37,185 bases of DNA, from positions 1,539,185 through 1,576,369 of the forward strand of contig NW_019774624.1 of assembly GCF_001039355.2 (NCBI RefSeq). Reading direction: 5' to 3'. Of this stretch, positions 20,846 to 33,164 are shown in pieces; within the stretch, counting starts at the first letter, position 1, and each line of letters begins with the position of its first letter. A program made the position numbers and the translations under genes. The notes under the pieces are model-generated. The model did not search any database and was not told the origin of the DNA. It saw nothing but the letters and a program-made list of their open reading frames with translations. This stretch comes from Lingula anatina. Its lineage: Eukaryota > Brachiopoda > Lingulata > Lingulida > Lingulidae.

Positions 20846-23800
20846 GATTAACCCAGTTGAAAATTCTAGACAAGACTTCAATGGCTGAATTGATCAGAAG
20901 ACTCTTCGACCCCTGCAGAGACAACACCAAGGACTGGGATCAACACACCACCAACCATCCTACTCATGGCTGGCTTCAGATGGCGTGGGAGTACCTGACC
21001 CGTCAATTCCCTGACAATCTCTCCAGGTTTGAAGACTTGCACATTCTTCTTGATCTGGCTTCTTGTAGAATTGTGAAGCTGAGTTCTGGCTTACCTGCCT
21101 TGATAACTTGTTGGAAAGGGGGCAGACTTGATGATGGTTTAGCTAAGTGGCTTAAAGCTTTGGGGGTAATTTTATTTCAGAATCTCCCCAAATTTATCGA
21201 AGATCACCATGCTGTTGTACCAAAATACATAAGTCCTCCAACACCTGAAGGTGTTTTACAGGCTCTTTCAAATGTGCAGACCCAAACCAACTTAGAAATG
21301 ATAAAAGAATGGCCATTGGCAGAGAAGGATAAGCTCAGAAAGCTTGTCTCTGAAGCCTCAGCACATGACATAAAGTCACACAGGAAATTGCTTATGGAAC
21401 TTCCAATCTTTATGTCGGTTGGTGGAACAGAATATTCTGATCCTCAAAGTTCTGGCAACAGAGTTTCTCTCCATGAAGCACCCTGGGTTTTACATCAAAG
21501 TCCAAGCTTTTCATTACGTTGGAAGTTTATCGAAGCATCAGGAACAGACTCTGAAATGCTAGTTCAGCAATTAGGAATGAGAATTTTGGACATGAATGAC
21601 TTGCTAAGAGAAATTGTGTTAGCAGACATTGAGTGGTACCAGGAAAGCGGAGAGATTGATCTTTTGATGAAGCAGGTACTGACCATCAACATGAATGAAG
21701 ATGAAGATATATATCAGAAGGTGAGAGGCATTCCTTTTGTTCCAAATGAATCAGGAGAGAGATTTACAGCAAGCCAATTGTTTGATCACCAGGATTCAGT
21801 TGTATTTGATCTCTTTCATGGGGTATGTGACATCTTTCCAACTGGACAGTATAAGGATGATCCACAATTACATGCAGCTCTGAAAAGGTTAGGATTGAAG
21901 ACAGAAAGAGAACAAATAACAGCAGAGGACATTTACAAGGCAGCTGAGTATGTTCAAAACATGTCTGCTGAGGGATCGGCCATGCAAAACTTTTTGATTG
22001 ATAAATCAGAAGCAATTATGACCATTTTGAGATCCAGACCAACTATATTAAAGCATAGCCTAGAAAATGGAAACACACTCTCAGGCAGTTTGAAAAGAAC
22101 CAGGTTTATCAAGGTCAAGCCAAGGCCAGAGAATTATCCCAATTCTTTGCCTTGGTGTCCATCAGATTGCACCTTTTTAAGTCCAAGTGAGTTGTGCAGC
22201 AGTATCTATGAAAACATGATAGGTTCTGTGGAGCATGTCTCTGATGAGGTTGTGGATGAAGAGATCGCCAGGGAATTTGGATGGAATGAAAGGCCCACTT
22301 TGTCAAAAGTCATAGCCCAGTTAGAACAGGTAGTAAGCCATTACACAAGCAGAGAAAAGGGTCTATTTCTGCCAATGATTCTAGATATCTATGGAGAATT
22401 GTTTCATCCAGTTAGGGGGGATGTTCTCTACGTCAGCCTTAAATCCAGCTCACAGAAATGGATCTGGAATGGAGATGGGTTTTCCTCATCAAAAGATGTT
22501 GTCCCTGGTATTCCTCCGGAACTACAAGGGATTCAGCTGCACCCTCATTTGTTTGTCCTTCCAAGAGAAGTAGAGCAATTCAGCGAACAATTTTCCCAGT
22601 ATGGTGTGGAATCAAAAGATAAACTTGAAATCATTCTGCAGGTGCAAAGCAATATCCAAATAAAATACCAACAAGAAAGGGTCCAGTCTCAGATAACCAA
22701 CAGCAACGCTGCAGATCTTGATGCACAGAGAGATCTTCAGACCATTATTGATCTGTTGCACATTGTTGAGTCAATGGACCAGGTGACAATATCCCAACTG
22801 CAAAATGAGCTCTTAGTGCCTGTTCATAGTGACGACAAATCTACCCTCATCCTTAAGCTAGTCTCCCAGTGCACTTACTGTGATATGGATTGGCTGCAGC
22901 AAGGGCATGATGTCACTGATATTAGTGATGAAGAAACAGAATCTATCTTCTTTGTCCATGAGCATGTCTCAATGCAAACTAGTGAAAAGTTAGGTGTGCC
23001 AACTCTTATGAGTCGTATTTTAGATGTAGAAGAGTTGGACATGAACTATGGCCAGTCTGAGCCACTGACCTGTCGCCTTCACAATCTGCTTAAGGAAGGT
23101 TACACAGATGGGTTTTCTGTCCCAAAGGAACTTATTCAAAATGCTGATGATGCAGGAGCCCAAGAAGTGAAGTTTCTGTATGACCAGAGAAGAAATGAAG
23201 ATGCTCAGACATGCTTGATAGATGAGGGAATGCGAAGTTGCCAAGGACCTGCTCTCTGGGCCTATAATGATGCTGTGTTCACAGAAGAAGATTTCAAAAA
23301 CCTTGTTAAGCTGGGGGCTGCAACCAAAGAAAAGATGAGTGACAAAATTGGCAAATTTGGACTTGGGTTCAATGCAGTCTACAATCTAACTGATGTTCCA
23401 AGTTTCATTAGCAGTAACAGTATAGCCATCTTTGATCCGCATATGAAACACTTGGGAAGAGCAGCAAGATCAAAACCTGGAATTAAGATTAATTTAAAAA
23501 ACAGAAAAAAGCTTCAGAAGTTGAAGAACCAATTCAAGCCTTTTAATGGGATTTTTGGCTGCAATCTTGATTCCACTGCCAAATCTTGCATATTTAGCTA
23601 CAATGCAACATTATTTAGATTTCCTCTACGAACAAAGGAACAATCCTATAAAAGTGAGATCAGCGACGTGCATTATGATGAAAAACAAGTGCAATTGCTT
23701 CTTCAGAAATTGGTCGATTCATCTTCAGAAGTTCTACTTTTTACTCAAAATGTAAAGAAAATATCAATTTATCACCTCCCCAAGGATGGAACCCCATTAA

Positions 23801-26800
23801 TGATGCAGTGTATCTATGAAACAACAAAGAACATCTCAAAAGTGATAAGAGGTTTGCATTTGCCAGAGGTTCAGCAAACACAAATTTTAAAAGCTTCAAC
23901 CCAAGCCCTCCAATCAGCAGAATCAGCGCCATCAATTCCAATGCCCAAAGACACTAAAAATCAAACAGTGTCCCTTCTTCTTGAAATGTCCTCCAAAATG
24001 GATGCAGGTAGTGTGAGTATTATCAAAACTGAGGAGAAGAAAGATTTCTGGCTGGTTACGTCATGTATGGGAGACCTCACATCAAAGATGTTGACCATGT
24101 GCCAGGGATCTGGTCTTGTACCTACAGGTGGAGTGGCGGTGCAATTGAAGGAGTGCAGTGTTGAAGGCAGCATTAGATATACACCACTTTGTACTCAGAA
24201 GGGAACATTCTTTTGTTATCTCCCTCTTCCAATTTCCAGTGGATTCTCATTCCATGTCAACGGAAGTTTCTCTGTGGAGTCCAACCGCAAACATTTAACT
24301 GAGAAAACAATGGATGATAAAGTTTCAAAAGAAGCTGAATGGAACCAAATCATCTTGAAGGATGTCATTCCCAAAGCACTTCTTTTTTGTCTTGAAGACT
24401 TGAGAGAATTAACATGTGGTACACCTTACAGCTTTAGCGAATTGTGGCCAACCTGTGGGAGCACATATAAACCAGTATGTGAGCCTCTTGTGCAGCAGTA
24501 TTATGCCTCCTTATTTTCCACAGAGGAACAGCAGGCGCCCGCTTTATTTTCAAATGGGAAAATGTGGGAAAATGTCCACAATGTTGGTATCCTCACAGAT
24601 GATGTCAAGGGATCAAATATAGTGACCCATGCGGAAAGAATATTAGAAGATTATCTCCAGGAGAGGGGAAAAATATATGTAAAAGTTCCCAGTGAGACCA
24701 TGAAAACCATGTTGTTATTTGCACCTGGAGAGATTCAAGGAAAGATCATGTTTGACCTTCACAGGTTATACAATGAAGCAGTTTTCCCAAGCATCAACAC
24801 TCTTGATGGAGATGTCAGAGATACTTTGATACTTTATGCAATTGACCAAGATGATGAAGATCTCAATAAACTCTTGCAGAGATACCCATGCATTCCTTCC
24901 ACACCTCATGGGGAGTTAAAGCAACCCTGTGCTCTCATGCACCCAAAAAGCAGAGCTGCCTCATTGTATTATGAGGAAGATGGGATTTTCATCAAAGGAA
25001 CCGAAAGGTCATACCTGAACCCACGCCGCCTTCTGGTATTGGAAAAACTTGGCATCTTTGAAGACATCAGCTGTGGGCAGATTTTGGAGAGAGCCAAAAG
25101 TGTTGCTGGTCTCCATCAAACAGATAATGCAAGAGGAGTAGAGAGAGGGAAAGAAATATTGCAGTACCTAGCCTGGAGGCTGAGTGGAAAAGAAGGTAGT
25201 AAATTGGAAAGTGAACTCAGAGGCGTATTATGTGAAGTGCCATTTCTTCCAGTTAAGCCCAAACCAGACGGTTACCCACTTCCTTGGAAAGGCAATCACA
25301 ACAATCTTGCTGCACCTAAAGAATGCTTTTCAGCAGATGTGGAAAATTTGGTGTCTTCTACCACTGCTGTTGTCGACAGAAGGGAATTGAAAATGAATAG
25401 AAGTGTGGAGAGGTTGCTCCAAATACAGTCTCGAAAAGATGTTGAACTTGATCAGGTATGGGACCAGTTTGATGAGGCCATCGCAGCTGCCCCAAAGTGT
25501 GGAAAGTTTGAAAAGAAGCTGAAAGATCTAATTAGGGACATTTATCAGTATCTGAATGATTTACTGCGAAGGGAACCTGCAAAACAGTCCGCTATCAGTA
25601 ATGCACTGCAAAAGAGAAATGCAGTGTACATTCCGCAGTCACAAGAGTTTGTCTCAGGTAGTAAAGTTATATTCAACTCCAAGGGTGGATTTGAGCCACT
25701 TCTTTTTGGGCATCCTTATGACTGGAGAGACTTCCCTGATGTCATGGAAGCTGCTGGTGTTCGAGAAGACTTTGATATTGCAGATTATATAAAGGCCCTA
25801 CAGAAACCACATCAAACATACAGCAAAAAATCACTGCCATTATACATACGTCAAATTGTGTCTGCATTACAGCAGAATATTGAGGATGAGGTAAAAAAGG
25901 AGAAAGTACCCCTCACAACAAAGCTGAAATCAATTGAAGATAAAAATGGGCCCATTTATTTACCAGATGAAGATGGAGTGATGTCTGAAGCAAAGCATCT
26001 TTGTTTTGATGATTGCCCATGGCTTGAGAATGATGATGATGACATGCATTGTGCACACAAAGATTTACCATATCATGATGCTATAGGCCTTGGTGTTCAG
26101 ACGAAAAGAGGTGAAAAGCTTAGAAAATGTTCAATGGGAATACCCTTTGGTCAGAAGGAAAAACTTACAAATAGAATCAAGAGAATACTAGAAGGATACC
26201 CCTGTGACCAGGATATCCTGAAAGAGCTCCTGCAAAATGCAGATGATGCAAAGGCAACTGAAGTTCACTTTGTTTTAGATCCCAGAAACCATTCCACCAA
26301 GCTTATATTTGAGGATTGTTGGAAGCCATTGCAGGGACCAGCTTTGTGCGTTTACAACAATAGTCCATTTACTCAAGCAGACATAGAGGGTATAAGCAAC
26401 TTAGGTGAGGGAAGCAAGAGTGAAGATCCAAACAAAACAGGGCAGTATGGGGTCGGTTTCAATGCTGTATATCATCTCACAGATGCCCCATCTTTCTTAA
26501 CCAAAGGACAGGAAATTGGAGAAACATTGTGTATCTTTGATCCACATTGTATTTATGTGCCAGGTGCTTCTATTGCAGAGCCTGGAAGGTGTTATAATGA
26601 CATTCCAAAGTTGAGGAAGGCTTTCCCAGATGTATTTGCAAGCTACTTGGATGACATGAAAGAATCTTTTCCAATGGAGGAAGCTACCTTGTTCCGATTG
26701 CCACTCAGGAATGAAAACATGGCCAGACAGTCTAAGATAAAACCAAGACCTGTTACCATTCCAGAAATGCAGTCCCTCATGGAAACATTTAGGGGTGATT

Positions 26801-29800
26801 TATTTCTGATGATGCTGTTTCTCAATAACATAAGGAAAATAAGTGTCTCAGAAATAAACATGTTCACTGGAAAGCTGCAGAACACATACAGTGTTGAGGC
26901 CCATCTCAGTGCTGAAGATACACAGGAGCAACAGTCCTTTCTACAGGAAGTGGTGAACAGCTCAGAGAGACTGAAAACACAAGAACTTACAGTGGACCAG
27001 TTACGTCCCATAAATGTTTCTTTCACCATGTCCTTAAAAGACAACAAAGGCCGATTAGAAACATGGCTTATCACCCAACAGTTTGGCTTTAGCAATCCAA
27101 GCTCAATACCTACAACTTTAAAGAAAGCCCTCCAGGACAGAGAGTTGGGGCTTCTGCCACGTGGAGGGGTAGCACATATGCTTCAAGCTGACAGATTACC
27201 GATGGAGAAATTTAGCCTCAAAAAAAGCAGGGTATTTTGCTTCCTGCCGCTCCCACTGAAAACAAACCTACCTGTTCATATCAATGGTCACTTTGCACTG
27301 GATCATGAAGCCAGGAGAAACCTTTGGATGAACACTGAAAATACTGATGTGAAAACTGAGTGGAACAACACATTAATAGAGCAAACAATTGCCCCTTGCT
27401 ACACCAATATGCTTCAGCAAAAAAAGAATATTATTATGGAAGAGATCTCTGGAAGTGATGAGACCCAGATAAGAAAATTTTTGAGCCAGTATTGTCAGCT
27501 CTTTCCTCATATCCAGCATCAGGAGAATTACATACATTATCTGTCTAAAAAGGTATACCAGTTGACCAGCGAACTTAATCTGAGGGTTCTTCCACTTTTG
27601 CGACATGCAAGACTGAGTGAGACGGGATTTAAAGTTGCATGGTTTACACCTACAGAGGGAGTATTCTTTGATGACTTAGATACCCAGATTCAGGAACCAG
27701 GGTCAAGCTTCAAAGAACCATCCTCCAGAGAGATTGTTAGAAGGATTTTATGTGAAAGCAATTTCAATCTTTTATGTTGCCCAATGTCAATATATACAAA
27801 TTATCGGGAAGCAGACATCCAGGTGAAAACTGTTAGTCCAGAAGCTGTGCTTTGTTTCTTTCAAACCTACCAAAGACCTGACAGGCTGTGTTTTATTTCA
27901 TGCTCAGATCTTCCTGAAGACATTGGAAAAACCATCTTTGGAAATGTAGACGACCTTGGCACTATGTTACAGTTTTGCAAGAAATCTGGCAATTTTGTGC
28001 AGCTACTTGAGGGTTGTCCATTGCTTGTAACTGAGGACAACAAGCTGAGGATGTTTAGTTCCAGAACACCCGTCTTCTGTTCACCTTTCTGGGACTTGCT
28101 GCCTTCATATGCTGCATCTTTTTGCCATAGGTTCTTGGAACGTACATTTTTTTGTACATACCAAGAAAGGTCAATTTTCAAAAAATTCAAGGTATCAGAT
28201 CTTGCAGAAAGGCTACCATTTGTCTTACCAGAAGTGCTACAAAATGGAGGTGTAATCCATTGGGATTTGAAGACTCCGTCAAAAGAGTGGATCCAATTAC
28301 TGTGGACATACCTTCACTCGGAAGTTGGTGCAGTTTCTGACGGCAACAAAATTATATCTTTATTGAAGCCACTTTCCCATTGGTGCCTCTTGCCAGTAAC
28401 TGTAGGGCAATCAACATGTTTGCTTCAGGTTTCACGAACCCGTGAAGTTATGGACAACCGGGATTTCATCTTCAGAAGCGGGATTTTTCATGTCTTACAA
28501 AAGTTGGGTGTTCCACAGCTAGCCTATGATATACTACAACAACATTCTGAAAAGACTGCACGGGCAATAATTAGCAACCCTAGCGATCCGTGTTCCATGG
28601 TCATCGCATTAGAAGGAGTAGCCAAACGACACAACCTAGCAGACAGACTAAATGTGCAGAAATGTGAGGTTGTATTAAGATATTTTTGTCAGTATCTTGA
28701 TGTGCTGAAAAGCAATCCTGAATTGAAATGGAAATTGTGCAGTTTTCCTTTTTTCTTATCTGCAAAAGAGGAGATTGTCAGCATTGAAGGAAAAGATACT
28801 TACATTGCACCGAGCTCTATCCCTTTAGATGGCATGCAGCTATTGGAAGGAGGTGATCAACATTTGGCCTTCTTGAAACCCAATGTAATGTTACAGCCAC
28901 TCTACACATGGCTGGGTTGTCGAGTACTCTCTGAGTGTGAAATGTACTGTGATTTCATATTACCAATTTTTGAAATTCTCTCAGAGGAAGAAAGGATTAA
29001 GCACTTAAAGTTCATATCAGTCGAATTACACTATAGAAGTCTTCAAGGTGATTGGAAGAGACTGATTGATAAACTTTCTCACGTGAAGTTCCTACCTGAT
29101 AGCCGGAGTGGAATTCCTGGCACCCTGTCAACTGCATCGGCTTTTTATGATCCTTACAATGAAGTTTTTAAAGCTATGCTTACAGAAGAAGATTTTCCAT
29201 CAGAGCCTTTTAGATCTCTAGCAATTTTGTGTTTGATGCGTGAGATAGGTTTACAGCAACAAGTCACTTCAGAGAAGTTCATTGAATTTGCCAAAGCCAT
29301 TGAAAGGGGGGCTATTTTAGCATGGAAAAGTAGAAATAAGACGGCACTCCAAAAGAGAGAAAATCAGGCACGTGTAGTAGTTACACATCTTTTATCAAGG
29401 GAGAATGTATTTAATGATGGTCACTTATTGCGCATTATAAAAGATATGGCCTTTCTACCCCAACGTGTTGCTTCAAGCAACCTTCAGAGTCTGTGCCCTT
29501 GTGGCAATATGGATGGAGAAACATTGAGGCCTTTCATCTGCTTCAATGGTGCTGTCTTATACAAGCAGGAACATGAACATTTGTCATGGACAAGTGTATC
29601 ATTCTTGGAACAGTGGGCAGAACCAAGGGACAGAAAATTGTGTGAAATACTTGGAGTGAAAGAAATCCCCTCTTTGGAACAGGTGATAGACCACTGTTGC
29701 AATGTGTGCCATAATTTGGAAGAGAGAGTTGAACTTTTAACAGCAGAACAATCTGAATTACTCTCTGAAATAATGGGGCAAATATATCAGCACTTGGAAA

Positions 29801-31848
29801 GATATCAAGACAAAGAACATCCATATTGGACTCATCAGCTGCAACACTTGGCCTGCGTTTTAGTAGATCTTGAGGATGGAAAGAGGTTTGTTTATCCGAG
29901 TCAAGTTGCTACCTCGTGTGTGGAAGAAGAAGAAGAAATAAAGCCTTATCTTTTTGCTGTGCCTTCACATTTCACAAGGTGTAAAGAGCTCTTCAAGCTG
30001 ATAGGCAGCACAGATAGACCTTCCTGCTGTCAGTATGCCACTGTCTTGGAAATGATTCATAAAGATACTGAAGGGAAGAAACTGGAACCAAATGAAAAGA
30101 AAAAAGTTTTGAAAGCAATGGGGTTTTTGTTTAAAAAGCTTCGCAGTGGGGAGGAATGGCCAGAGCAGGTAAAACTGTTATACTTGCTCACTTCAGCTGG
30201 GGAACTGAGGCAATCCAAGGACATTATCTTTATTGATAACATGTCCCATTTTGACCGACTACAGAAATTTCCATTGGAAGAACCCATGCTTGCTCGTCCT
30301 TCTAAGGAAGAAATTGGACCCGATGTCCCATCGTACAGCGATGTTGCTGAATTTTTGCCAGAATGTTTGCGCCTTAGATATCTGACTGATGTTGTTAAAG
30401 AGAAACTTCACTCTGAACCAAGTATCAACATTCTTCAAGAGCATCCTGTGAAATGGAAGATAAAATCAGATTTTTTTTATCAGGCAGTGATGCGTCTCTT
30501 TCGTCATGCTGGTAAAACCCAAGGCTTCACTGTCAGTCAGCAGGATAGTGCTGAGCTACAAGAAAACATTAAAAACATCAAACTTCACTTTGCAACAGAA
30601 CTGACCACTGTTTTAGAATACAAGGGAGAGGTTTTGTCTGGAAGTGAGAGAACACAGTCATGCTTCTATCAAAAAGCCCATTGTGGACAACAGTCACATT
30701 GTTTTTATTTAAAAAGCAATTTTCAAATGAGCAACTTTTCACTCAGGTTTGTCGAAATCTTGAACAGTTTATCTAAAGGGAGGCTGTCAACTTTCCTCCA
30801 TCACCTGTGCAGCATCCTAGATGAAAAAGTTGCTTTACAAGAGATTTCGAGATGTTTGGATGATCAGGGCATTCCCCCAGATGATTACTGCTCAGATACC
30901 AGTGTTCTCCCCATCCCTGGGACTTACCTTCACATAGAAGACCAGCATCTGCTTTCTGAGAATTTTCACCACTTTGAATGCGGTGAATACGTAGGCTATG
31001 AAGTAGAGGATCCATTGTTGAAGAGTCGTGAGGGTCTTCCAACATACATATATGCCATTGTCCTAGAAGAGATCAAGGAAGATGTTGACTCTCAAACCTC
31101 AGATGTGCTAAGAAGATACAAAATAAGAATTGGGAGTGAAGAAGAGGATGTCTTTGTTGTGACGGCAAATGACTTGTACAAATTTAAACGCACACCAAAA
31201 GATGACTCAAAGGATGTTGTTCTTTATGATAAAACTCCAACTGAGGATGACTTCACTCCAACATGTCTGGAGGACATTAAGGAAGATATCACAAAAACAC
31301 TGTAGGCTGCGTGGAAACTTGATGAAAATGAGAGGAAAAAAGTCATCAAGAGACTCCTCCGAAAATATCACCCAGACAAAAACCTTGGCCAAGAAGATAT
31401 TTGCAATGAAGCATGCAAATTCATACAGACTGAAATAGCTAGACTTGAACGAGGTTCGCAAGAAACGTCTTCATCCTCAACTGAGACAACTGCTGCATCT
31501 TCTGGTCCTATATGGTCACATAGTACACGTAGTACTGGTAGGTCATATTCTACTCATGGTACTGGTACCCAGTCACACACTACATATGAAGATGTATTTG
31601 AGCAATTTTTCACCAGAATGGGGCAACGTGCCAGACAGGAGAGAGAATGCCATGACAGGTATTATTCCAGCGGGAGTCATGGTAGTGACAGCAGGACGTA
31701 TGGTGGATTCTGGGAAACTCGTAAGAATCCCCAACCCTACAAGGCTTCCAGATGGTTCCGCCAGGCCCAGTGGGATTTCAAAGCAGTCTCCAATGACACC
31801 AGAGAGCCATTCCAGAGCTATGAGTGGGCTTGCTTCAAATGCCATCAG
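20846..31848 (+). CDS. SACS: Coding exon 6: giant exon with sacsin repeats 2 and 3, J domain and start of HEPN (interrupted by TAG)
   Basis: This 11003-nt exon encodes residues 676-4343. It opens after TTTAG with GLTQLKIL and ends CFKCHQ before donor GTTAGA (phase 0). A giant exon carrying most of sacsin is also typical of vertebrate SACS. Contents: end of repeat 1; repeat 2 ATPase with KELIQNADDAGA (E at 1437), GPALWAYNDAVF and GKFGLGFNAVY (from 1511); repeat 3 ATPase with KELLQNADDAKA (E at 2469), GPALCVYNNSPF and GQYGVGFNAVYH (from 2541); a long helical C-terminal body; J domain starting AAWKLDENERKK with HPD at 4184-4186; a Ser/Thr-rich linker; and SRWFRQAQWDF of the HEPN domain (from about 4309). 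A single TAG at 31303-31305 (codon 4162) lies between the body (ending KEDITKTL) and the J domain in the same frame. The TTG at 20857 is not a start codon. Confidence 0.95.
31303..31305 (+). other. SACS: In-frame amber codon between chaperone body and J domain
   Basis: TAG at codon 4162 splits an otherwise continuous sacsin frame. The frame is open from 20846 up to here and again from 31306 through 31848 and across the last exon to TAA. The J domain restarts on the very next codons (AAWKLDENERKK), where family members have a single ordinary residue, so one base change from AAG, CAG or GAG would explain it. The surrounding string ACACTGTAG/GC also resembles a splice acceptor, although little pyrimidine tract precedes it. 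Function of the codon is unknown; a null allele, sequencing error, readthrough, A-to-I editing to TGG, or removal by splicing are all open. Confidence 0.9.
31333..31438 (+). other. SACS: J domain core (HPD motif) coding segment
   Basis: This sub-feature of exon 6 marks the DnaJ-like domain. RKKVIKRLLRKYHPDKN gives helix II and the HPD loop (residues 4184-4186), which stimulates Hsp70 ATPase in J proteins, followed by EDICNEACKFIQTEIARLERG for helix III. The HPD triplet and its basic neighbours are intact, so the module itself shows no decay even though it lies downstream of the amber codon. Confidence 0.92.
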
Positions 31849-32170
31849 GTTAGATATAATGCTGGTTCAATCTTGGTTCAGTTTCATTAGATCATTATAA
31901 TATATATGTAATACCTACATTGCAGTTTCATTTTTTAAACTGAATTAAATTTGATACGATATATTATTAGATTTCATAAGTTCCTTTAATTTTTGAGTGT
32001 AATCCCAATTTTTCAAAAATTCTGTCAATCTACTCACTTCTTGTTTATGATCTGTCAATCTACTCATTTTCTACAGTTAAAACTAAACAGTATTTACAAT
32101 TTTTTAAAATTAAAACATTATAAATATACAATTAGTTTATCTATATCACATATGTATATTACAATTTTAG
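31849..32170 (+). other. Intron 6
   Basis: GTTAGA to TTTTAG, 322 nt, phase 0, AT-rich. It splits the HEPN domain between CHQ and SAEKAL. A short repeat of TCTGTCAATCTACTCA occurs at about 32021 and 32051. Confidence 0.9.
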
Positions 32171-32488
32171 TCAGCAGAAAAAGCACTGAAGGCTGCACAG
32201 TTTGCCATCGATGCCAATCTGAAAAACAACAGTCACGACCTGCCTATAATGGCTGACACTCTTAACCTTGCAGACAATTGCTCAACTATTTCACAGCGGT
32301 CCAGACGACTCCAGTCCCTGCTTACACATTCCACTGCCATGCGCTATCCAGACAGGTGTCATGGTCTACCACATGAGGTCTACAACATGGACACAGCAAC
32401 AAAAGCTGTGGACATCACCAGCCAACTGCTGACTGAGATCAAGACATTGTTGACAGAGAAAGGCGTGCCAATGGACAGAACAATGTAA
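32171..32488 (+). CDS. SACS: Coding exon 7: C-terminal HEPN domain and stop codon
   Basis: This last exon follows acceptor ATTTTAG, enters in phase 0 and encodes residues 4344-4448, ending GVPMDRTM then TAA. SAEKALKAAQFAID continues the YEWACFKCHQ motif of exon 6, giving the HEPN four-helix bundle that dimerises and binds nucleotide in sacsin. LNLADNCSTISQRSRRLQSLL and the segment with RYPDRCHGLPHEVY are typical of the sacsin HEPN. The ATG at 32249 is internal methionine 4370, not a separate gene. Even if translation stops at the upstream TAG, this exon remains fully intact, which argues for recent or suppressible interruption. Confidence 0.95.
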   Translation, partial: SAEKALKAAQFAIDANLKNNSHDLPIMADTLNLADNCSTISQRSRRLQSLLTHSTAMRYPDRCHGLPHEVYNMDTATKAVDITSQLLTEIKTLLTEKGVPMDRTM

Positions 32489-32929
32489 ATTTCTTCTCTT
32501 TTTATGTTACTAATCAATGCAAATTTCTTTTACTTTGAGAACATTTGCTTTGCAGGATATTTTACTGTCAAGTTACAGGATTGCTTCAACATGATGAACA
32601 TGGGTGTGTTGAGAATTATTGTCTTGGGGGAAAATGAAACTAATTTTGAATTGTGTACTTTGGATAGGTTTCATATTGCGCTACAGGTATATATACAGAA
32701 CAATTCCTATGACAGAAACATTTTTTTCTTTATTGAAAAGATGGATAAAAACATCTTCATTGTAAATAAAAATTTTGCTCTTTGGTTTTATTGCCATATG
32801 CATGTTTTAGTATATATACTGAAAAAATGTAAAAAGATTTTTCTTGGAGTTTGAAGTGAACCTTAGATTGTATATACAGTGTAAAACAGAGTGAACATAC
32901 ATGTTTAGGTAATCCATGAAAAACATTGT
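32489..32929 (+). promoter_or_regulatory. Probable 3' UTR with candidate polyadenylation signal
   Basis: AATAAA occurs at 32765-32770, 277 nt after the TAA stop, in AT-rich sequence. This is the first canonical signal downstream. It lies in the first copy of a tandem duplication whose second copy has mutated the hexamer. Other AATAAA-like sites occur far downstream (near 35749). Not proven. Confidence 0.3.
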
Positions 32930-33164
32930 GTATTTTGGATAGGTTTCAAATTGGACTATAGGTATATATACAGGAATTTTTTTTCTTTATTGAAAAGTTG
33001 GATTAAAACATCTTCATTGTAAATTACATTTAATTTTCTTTTTGCTTTTAATGCCAAATACATGTTTTAGCATACTGAAAAAATGTATATCGATTTTTAT
33101 TGGAGTTTGAAGTGAGTCTTAGTTTGTATATATACAGTTTAAAAAAGAGTAAACATACATGTAG
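32653..33164. repeat. Tandem duplication downstream of the stop codon
   Basis: Copy 1 (32653-32905) and copy 2 (32928-33164) share GT(A)TTTTGGATAGGTTTCA, TTTCTTTATTGAAAAG, ATCTTCATTGTAAAT, ATGTTTTAG, ACTGAAAAAATGTA and TGGAGTTTGAAGTGA in order. The copies are moderately diverged. No coding potential. Confidence 0.85.

Larger units (their letters stand above)
9045..32488 (+). other. SACS: Sacsin-like gene (whole gene model, seven coding exons)
   Basis: This spliced gene encodes a sacsin-family protein. Sacsin is a roughly 4.5-thousand-residue cytosolic co-chaperone linked to Hsp70, intermediate-filament and mitochondrial quality control; loss of human SACS causes spastic ataxia (family knowledge). 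The sequence shows three Hsp90-like ATPase modules (ELIQNAEDAGA, ELIQNADDAGA and ELLQNADDAKA, each followed by GPAL and a glycine-rich GKFGLGF or GQYGVGF loop), a J domain with HPD, and a C-terminal HEPN domain. The coding exons sum to 13347 nt (4449 codons including the terminal TAA), all introns are GT-AG and all phases agree. One in-frame TAG interrupts it at 31303-31305. Domain order matches vertebrate sacsin except that no ubiquitin-like domain is found before the first repeat. It could be the SACS orthologue or one of the sacsin-like paralogues that many invertebrates carry; family assignment is very secure, orthology less so. Confidence 0.93.

Noticed and set aside
20857-31305. A stand-alone 3482-residue gene starting at TTG 20857
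   Set aside because: The frame continues upstream to an acceptor at 20845 and joins exon 5 in phase with continuous sacsin sequence; TTG is just a leucine codon.
31303-31305. Explanation by selenocysteine or by a frameshift
   Set aside because: Selenocysteine uses TGA, not TAG, and the flanking conserved segments are in the same frame, so no frameshift is needed.
31445-31900. Open frame of 151 codons overlapping the J-HEPN linker
   Set aside because: It is a different frame from the conserved sacsin reading; it has no domain and is a shadow.
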